Below, in pieces: positions 58,744 to 64,000 of a stretch of 64,000 nucleotides of DNA (position 1 is its first letter; the number at the start of each line of letters is the position of its first letter). The stretch covers positions 16,930-80,929 of the forward strand of contig ADBE01000060.1 of NCBI GenBank assembly GCA_000176735.1, in the 5' to 3' direction. Source of the stretch: Neisseria polysaccharea ATCC 43768 (GTDB lineage: Bacteria > Pseudomonadota > Gammaproteobacteria > Burkholderiales > Neisseriaceae). The notes under the pieces are model-generated. The model was not told the DNA's origin, made no database searches, and was given only the letters and a program-made list of their open reading frames with translations. The translations under genes were made by a program, and so were the position numbers.

Positions 58744-60297
58744 TTATGGTAAAAAGCGGTCCAAACCGTCTTCACATCGGTTTTTTTGTTCGGACAGTGT
58801 GGCTTGAAGCAATGCGTCGTTTTGCGGTAAGGCATTGCGTTCGGCTTCATTGTGCCAAAGATGGTAGGCGATGCCGGCAAATTTGAGGTTGTGGCGTTTT
58901 ATACCGTTATGGAAGAGGCGGGCGACGAACTCGCTGTCTTCTCGTCCCCAGCCGACAAAGCGGTTGTCGAAGCCGTTTACAGCCAGTGCATCGCTGCGGA
59001 AAAAGCCCATATTGCAAGTTTTGATGCCTTTGTGTTTGCGGTTGCTTTGTCTGCCGATCATGGCGGACAGGGTGCGGCAGCGCAGGGCGGACAGGCGTTT
59101 TTCTATGCCTTGGCTGAATACGGATAAATCGGGCAATTCGCCGGAATCTAAAATTTCTTCGGTGCGCGCTTGGGTCAGGATGACGCGCGAACCTTGTACC
59201 AGCCTGCCTTTGCGAGCGAGTTTGAGGTGGTCGGCGATGAAGGACGGGTCGAGTATCATGTCGCCGTCGATGAGGATGATGTAGTCGCTTTTTGCCTGCG
59301 CCAGCGCGCGGTTGCGCGATTCGGCGGCGCGGAAGCCGTCGTCCGTCCGCCAAGAATGTTTGACGGGGATGTCGGTGTGGTTGCGGATGAACTCGACGAC
59401 TGCGGCGGTGTCTTGGCGCGAACCGTCGTCGGCGACGATGATTTCGTCGGGTAGGCGGGTTTGCGCGAGCGCGGATTTCAAAACCAGCTCCAGTGCGTCG
59501 GGGCGGTTGTAGGTGGTTACAATCAGGGCGACGCTGATGTTGCGGTTGCGTTCGTAAAGTTTGACGTATTTGTAGTACGAACCTTGCGCATTGGCGATGG
59601 AAATGGTCAAGCCGTCAGCACCGTAGGCGAAGCCGCGTTTGAGCAGGTAGTTTTTGACAAACGATACGCTGCCGTGCAACAGGGCTTTGAAGGGAGAACT
59701 GTCTTTTTTGTAGCGGTTTTCTTCGGCGTAGAGCGAGCTGTATTGCTGCATTTTCTGAATCAGCCCTTCGGCGTTTTCAAAGGAATAGTGTTTCAGACGG
59801 CCTTCGAGCGGACGGACGTTTGCATCGGGCGGCAAAATCAGCGATTCATGCACCTGACGGTCGGAAAAACGGGTAAAGCGTCGGTGGTAGAGGCGCGGGA
59901 TAATGTCGGGATACCAGCCGCAGGCTTTAATCAGGCGGCCGTTGTAGTGATTGAGACGTGAAAGTGAATAGACGTTTTGCGCTTTGTTTTCCGCCACTGC
60001 TTTTCTGATGGCGGCAATCAGTTCATCATCTGCCACTTCGTCGCTGTCTATACTGAATATCCAATCATTTCGCGCAAGTTTTGCAGCAAGGTTTTTCATC
60101 GGACCGAAGCCGATGAAGTTATGTTTGTGATAACTGATGTTGGTGAAGCGTTCGGCGATTTCAAAGGTGCGGTCGGTCGAGCCGTTGTCGAGCAGCAAAA
60201 CTTCATCGAAGTCTTGAAGCGCGGTCAATACTTCGTGCAGATAGCGTTCCGAGTTTTTGACCAATATAGCCGCTGTGGCAGGAATTTTCGGGTTCAT
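58744..60297 (-). CDS. Two-domain family 2 glycosyltransferase
   Basis: Protein of 517 residues with two GT2 domains. Domain 1 (about 5-240) starts AAILVKNSERYLHEVLTALQ and has the DXD motif in FSIDSDEVAD (83-87), like LgtF/WaaE inner-core glucosyltransferases. Domain 2 (from 255: SVALIVTTYNRPDALELVLK) has DGD (344-346) and a C-terminal FVGWGREDSEFVARLFHNGI block of the Glyco_transf_7C type. The start at ATG 60295-60297 is chosen because the upstream frame overlaps the tRNA. By recalled synteny, meningococci have separate lgtF and rfaK here. It probably builds lipooligosaccharide core; the exact sugars are unknown. Confidence 0.85.
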   Translation of the reverse strand: MNPKIPATAAILVKNSERYLHEVLTALQDFDEVLLLDNGSTDRTFEIAERFTNISYHKHNFIGFGPMKNLAAKLARNDWIFSIDSDEVADDELIAAIRKAVAENKAQNVYSLSRLNHYNGRLIKACGWYPDIIPRLYHRRFTRFSDRQVHESLILPPDANVRPLEGRLKHYSFENAEGLIQKMQQYSSLYAEENRYKKDSSPFKALLHGSVSFVKNYLLKRGFAYGADGLTISIANAQGSYYKYVKLYERNRNISVALIVTTYNRPDALELVLKSALAQTRLPDEIIVADDGSRQDTAAVVEFIRNHTDIPVKHSWRTDDGFRAAESRNRALAQAKSDYIILIDGDMILDPSFIADHLKLARKGRLVQGSRVILTQARTEEILDSGELPDLSVFSQGIEKRLSALRCRTLSAMIGRQSNRKHKGIKTCNMGFFRSDALAVNGFDNRFVGWGREDSEFVARLFHNGIKRHNLKFAGIAYHLWHNEAERNALPQNDALLQATLSEQKNRCEDGLDRFLP

Positions 60298-60376
60298 AAT
60301 GAGGTCGTCCGACAAAAGGTAGATGCAGGGAAAAGCCGGGTTACCTGTCCGGTCTAAATGTGCTGCCATAAATGGC

Positions 60377-60404
60377 AAAAAAGCCCAAACATACGTCTGG
60401 GCTT
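60377..60404 (-). terminator. Terminator of the CAU tRNA gene
   Basis: On the minus strand AAGCCCA pairs with TGGGCTT over a 10-base loop, and six T follow. Confidence 0.8.
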
Positions 60405-60410
60405 GGGAAT

Positions 60411-60486
<76 letters not shown>

Positions 60487-60539
60487 GTCAAGAGTAGGCG
60501 CGTATTGTATAGCATAGCGGTGGGATTGACAAACTTATT

Positions 60540-61742
60540 TCATCCGATGAGTAAAACGCAGTTGCTTCCCCCGAAGGCAAACGATGAGCTGGCGGCAATG
60601 CGTTTTTCGGTTTCCCAGAGGCTGCCGCTGCCGGTCAGGTTGATGGCGGGAAGGTTCGGATCGTTCTGCCCGTCCCAAAGCTGGGGCGGAAGTTTTCCTT
60701 CGGGATTGCTTTTCCGGTCGGCAATGCCCCACGCGAACGCGGCTTCGATTGTGCCCGCCGCGCCCAGCGTGTGTCCGGTTTGCGGCTTGGTGGACGTGCA
60801 GGGCGTATTGTTGCCGAAAACCGCTGCAACGGCGCGGCTTTCCATACTGTCGTTGTGGTGCGTCCCGGTGCCGTGCAGATTAATCCAGCCGATGTCTTCG
60901 GGCGCAAGGTCTGCGTGTTGCAATGCCGTCTGAAAGGCGAGGATTGCGCCTTGAGCGTCGGGGCGCGGCGTGGAAATATGGTAGGCATCGCTGCTTGCGC
61001 CGTAACCCAGAAGCCGCATACCGCCGGAAAAATCCGCATCGCGCGTCATGATGAATACAGCTGCGCCTTCGCCGATATTGATGCCGTCGCGGTTGGCGGA
61101 AAAGGGATTGGCAATGTTTGGGGACAAGACTTCCAATGAGGCGAATCCGTTGACGGTCAGCGGCGAGAGTGTGTCCGCACCGCCGCAGATGACGGCATCG
61201 CACATACCGGCGCGAAGCAGGCGGGCGGCACTGATTAATGCGCGCGCGCCGGAGGTGCAGGCGGTGGAAACGACGTAACGCAGACCGTTCAGCCCGTAAG
61301 CGTCGGCAATGAAATCGGCGGGCGCGTTCATAAGGTGTTGGCATTGGTTGAACGTGAGGTCTTGCCAGGCTTTTCCCTGCACTGCCTGTTCGAACATCGG
61401 GATGTTTTCATCCGCACCGCCGGTGGATGTGCCGATAACGACGGCAATCCTGTTTGCGCCGTACCGCCGTATGGCGGCGCGGATTTGCGGTTCGATTTGT
61501 TCGAGTGTGTGCCAAAGCAGCCGGTTGGTGCGGCTGCGGCAGTGTGCGGGCGTGCCGTCTGAAAAGGGGCGCAGGGTTTCTTTTACCATACCGAAGGCAA
61601 GGTTTTTGCCGTCAACCCAGTCGGATGAAAATGTCAGTGCCGGTTTGGAAGAAGGGGACAGCAGGGCATCGATGTGGGTGTGCAGTCCGCTGCCCAACGC
61701 GCTGGTGAGTGCAGGGCTTCCGAGGTAAACAGGTATGTTCAT
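60540..61742 (-). CDS. Beta-ketoacyl-ACP synthase, aryl-polyene type
   Basis: Condensing enzyme of 400 residues with the thiolase fold. The catalytic triad is complete: Cys 162 (STACTSGARAL), His 290 (NLHGTGTHHND) and His 324 (KPQTGHTLGAAGT, with Lys 319). It is too divergent for housekeeping FabF, and its partners, a DUF3261 lipoprotein (stop and start overlap as ATGA) and an MMPL exporter, are those of aryl polyene and related specialised lipid clusters (ApeO/ApeR-like). It likely elongates acyl chains on a dedicated ACP. Last gene of the cluster in this direction. Confidence 0.85.
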   Translation of the reverse strand: MNIPVYLGSPALTSALGSGLHTHIDALLSPSSKPALTFSSDWVDGKNLAFGMVKETLRPFSDGTPAHCRSRTNRLLWHTLEQIEPQIRAAIRRYGANRIAVVIGTSTGGADENIPMFEQAVQGKAWQDLTFNQCQHLMNAPADFIADAYGLNGLRYVVSTACTSGARALISAARLLRAGMCDAVICGGADTLSPLTVNGFASLEVLSPNIANPFSANRDGINIGEGAAVFIMTRDADFSGGMRLLGYGASSDAYHISTPRPDAQGAILAFQTALQHADLAPEDIGWINLHGTGTHHNDSMESRAVAAVFGNNTPCTSTKPQTGHTLGAAGTIEAAFAWGIADRKSNPEGKLPPQLWDGQNDPNLPAINLTGSGSLWETEKRIAASSSFAFGGSNCVLLIG

Positions 61743-62263
61743 AATGGTTCAATCGGTGTAACCGACCAGCGGGTTTGGTCGGGTAGGGTAATCAGGAACT
61801 GTCCGCCAATATGGTTGACGCACCATATGTCCCGATTGCGGTAGCGGAACAATGCCCCCTTGCTGCAGAAGGATGTGTCGGCGTTTGTCCGTTTGGATTC
61901 GGGATAGGGGGGCGCGGCATTTTCGGCGGTTATCAGCGGGAGCAGTGCGGCAAACAGTAGTCGAGACGACATGTTCGGCATGATAAATCCGTCATTTTGC
62001 CAGCCTCCGCTGTTGATGGTCTGGCGTGAAACCGGTGCGCCTAATATGTCGGTTTGTACAAATCGGATGCCGTCTTCCAGCTGTTCGGCCGCCAGTATGC
62101 CGGTTTGTACCGGTTCTTGCCCCTTATTGTAGCGTTCCCATTTGAACCATTGTACGTCTTGGGTAAGGCGCGGTTGGGTTTGGGGCAGGGGCAGGGCATA
62201 TGGGGCGCAGGCGGCGAGCAGTTTTGCGGCAAGTGCGGCAAGTAAGGTCGTGGTCGGGCGCAT
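61739..62263 (-). CDS. DUF3261 putative lipoprotein
   Basis: Protein of 174 residues with an N-terminal hydrophobic stretch and the lipobox LLAAC (Cys 19). The body carries no catalytic motif that I can see; the pattern around QWFKWERYNKGQ and SRLLFAALLP fits DUF3261, a family found next to ketosynthase and MMPL genes in aryl polyene clusters (ApeM-like). It overlaps the ketosynthase start by four bases and lies 42 bases after the exporter gene. GGAACTT precedes the ATG. A role in placing or carrying the lipid product at the outer membrane is inferred. Confidence 0.7.
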   Translation of the reverse strand: MRPTTTLLAALAAKLLAACAPYALPLPQTQPRLTQDVQWFKWERYNKGQEPVQTGILAAEQLEDGIRFVQTDILGAPVSRQTINSGGWQNDGFIMPNMSSRLLFAALLPLITAENAAPPYPESKRTNADTSFCSKGALFRYRNRDIWCVNHIGGQFLITLPDQTRWSVTPIEPL

Positions 62264-62305
62264 AAGTTCCTTTCAAAAATGCCGTCTGAAGCGGCGGCAG
62301 GGCGG

Positions 62306-64000
62306 TTAACGGCGTGGATGCTGCGTATCGGGGACGGAGTACATCAGCCGTGCCGCCAGCCACAGGTTCAATATGACCCCGATGCCGACGGTCATGCCGA
62401 ATGCGGCGACGACCGGTGTGCCGCTGAAGGCAAGCAGGACGAAGGAGATGCCGGTCGTGAGCGCGGCAAGCAGCATACCGCCCAGCCGCGCATCGGTGCT
62501 GTGTCCGGCATTGAGCGCGTAAACGGCATAATCGATGCCGATGGCGGAAACCAGCAGCAATCCGAACATGGCAAACAGGCTGACGGGAATGCCCAGCCAA
62601 CCCAATACGGCAACAGTTCCGACGGCGGCAGCGACGGGTACGGCGAGGATTTTCCCACCTTGCCGTGCGCCAAACAGCCGCCACAGCAGCAGCCATGCCA
62701 ACAGGTAAGACGACAATTTCAGCCAAGCCGCCTGATTGCGCGTATGGCGGAACAGTTCGTTGAGCCTGCCGCGCTTGTCCGCCCATTTGATTCCCGGGAC
62801 GGTTTCCGCCGTTTTGCGGACGGTTTCCGGATCGGTCATACCGTTCAGGCGGATAACCGAGGCATAACGATGCGGCTCGACTTCGCCGAGATACAGGGGT
62901 TTCCAAGCCTGCGCCAGAGGCAGGGCGATGCCGTCTGAAAGGGTAAGGGCCGGTGTGTCGGCTGCTTGCAGCAGGGCGGATTTCAGCGTGTCTTCCGGAA
63001 TACCCAGTTCGTACATGGCGCGGTAGTTTCCGGGTTTGTCTGCAAGAGCGCGCAAATGTTGTTTCAGGCGGTTTTGTTCGGCTGTCGGCAGAATGAATTG
63101 ATCCAGCGATTGGATGCCTTTCAGTTTGCCTTGTTTGATCAGGGGATCAAGGGTGCGGCGCAGTTCGGCATTTTTCAACAGCAGCGCGTCTTCGCTTGCG
63201 GCTTCGGCAACCAGATATTGACCGCTGAAATCGGTTCCGCCCAATGTGCCGATTTTTTGTATTTGCGACAACAGTCCGGGCGGCATATTCACCCATTGGC
63301 GGATGTCGTCGTGCCAGTTGCTGCGCCACAGTCCGACGGCGGACGAAAACAATCAGAAAAGCTGTTGCAGGATAACGGAAGGATGGGGGGAGCTGTTTCT
63401 TGATATGTCTGCCCAGTATGGTATTTAAGGTGGTAAAAGGTACGGGTTTTGCATGATAACGGGCAAACAGGGGCGGTAGCCAGCAGATGGTCGCGCCGAA
63501 TGCGCCAAGTAGCGAAAATCCGGAGAAAACAGCAGTTTGTTGTAAAACCGGCAAAGGTGTGAACCAGAGCAGCGCGTATCCTGAAACGGTAATCAGCAGA
63601 CTGACGGCAAAGGTGGGCAATACCTGTTTCATCGCTGGTTTCGCCTGCCATGATGAGAATACCGACGGGGTCAGCCAGTGCAGCGGGAAATCGACCAGCA
63701 TTCCGATCAGGCTCGTACCGATAACCAGCGTCAGGGCGTGAATATGTCCGAATACCGCCAGAGCTGCCGCCAAGCCCGCCAGCATGCCTGCGGCAGACGG
63801 CAGCAGCAGCCAAAAAGTGCGTGCGCTGCGGAAAACCCACAATATGAGGGTTACGGTCAGGGTTATGCCGGCAAAACCCATTATCCGGCTTTCTTTTTCT
63901 GCATCGGCTTTGGCGGCTGCTGCAAAAAGTGCGCCGCCCCCGGTCAGGATTTCGGCGTGCCTGCCGGATGCCAATGTCTGTGTTTTTTGGAACAAATGAC
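62306..64000 (-). pseudogene. MMPL-family exporter, frameshifted and 5' truncated by the window
   Basis: Two frames together encode the C-terminal 560 or so residues of an RND/MMPL exporter. The upstream part (64000 to about 63350) has a helix bundle with VIGTSLIGMLVDFPLHWLTP; the downstream part (about 63350 to 62306) has the second periplasmic domain and the second bundle with LLLVSAIGIDYAVYALNAGH. The frame changes at TTTT (63346-63349 on the coding strand); three T would join them as FLIVSSAVGLWRSNW. The family exports lipids, here probably the product of the adjacent ketosynthase pathway (ApeK-like). Real mutation or homopolymer error cannot be told apart. Confidence 0.7.

Overview
The window is chromosomal DNA of a human-associated Neisseria. 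The 10-base DNA uptake sequence GCCGTCTGAA, mostly in its 12-base AT- form, occurs throughout, very often as inverted pairs behind genes. A full-length Correia element, dRS3-type repeats and the complete mtrR-mtrCDE efflux locus point the same way. Two features argue against N. meningitidis: ccoP is intact with three haem-binding motifs, whereas published work reports loss of the third haem domain in meningococci, and there is no Correia element between mtrR and mtrC. N. lactamica, N. polysaccharea, N. cinerea or N. gonorrhoeae remain possible. This species reasoning is inference.

Layout. 1-3.4 kb: proton-translocating transhydrogenase pntA (partial) and pntB around a frameshifted MAPEG-like gene. 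3.4-11.6 kb: an insertion-sequence relic, an X-Pro aminopeptidase, an atypical Nramp-family transporter, lysS, an FAD oxidoreductase and an RhlE-type helicase. 11.7-14.7 kb: a Correia element, then dusB-fis-ruvC-lpxL1. 14.9-15.9 kb: an AT-rich patch with a small unknown gene and a good candidate for 6S RNA. 15.9-24.7 kb: a PolB-like exonuclease, pepN, a low-GC group (XRE regulator, lipoprotein, DUF805 protein), relA, grxB and a site-2-protease homologue lacking its catalytic histidines. 24.9-29.7 kb: a small AT-rich orphan, tonB-exbB-exbD, a phosphatase-like gene and an M61 peptidase. 30-35.3 kb: cbb3 oxidase ccoNOQP (ccoQ is only 56 aa) and a PepSY membrane protein. 35.4-45.5 kb: recC and mtrR/mtrCDE. 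45.5-50 kb: two TonB-dependent receptors, one switched by a C9 tract directly after the start codon, the other of the OprC/NosA copper-receptor type. 50-56.8 kb: lactate permease, divergent GdhR regulator, gdhA, thyA and a frameshifted ApbE-like gene. 56.8-64 kb: a sodium-dependent transporter, a NIME repeat tract, a two-domain glycosyltransferase, a CAU tRNA, and the end of an aryl-polyene-like lipid cluster (ketosynthase, DUF3261 lipoprotein, frameshifted MMPL exporter).

How the parts fit. TonB-ExbB-ExbD would energise both receptors. The transhydrogenase, cbb3 oxidase, lactate permease and glutamate dehydrogenase form a respiratory and lactate/glutamate economy, with GdhR-like operators between lctP and gdhR. 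LpxL1 and the glycosyltransferase act on the lipooligosaccharide, and MtrCDE exports hydrophobic compounds. Three genes carry frameshifts, each including a one-base change in a T run; these are either real decay or homopolymer errors in the assembly.
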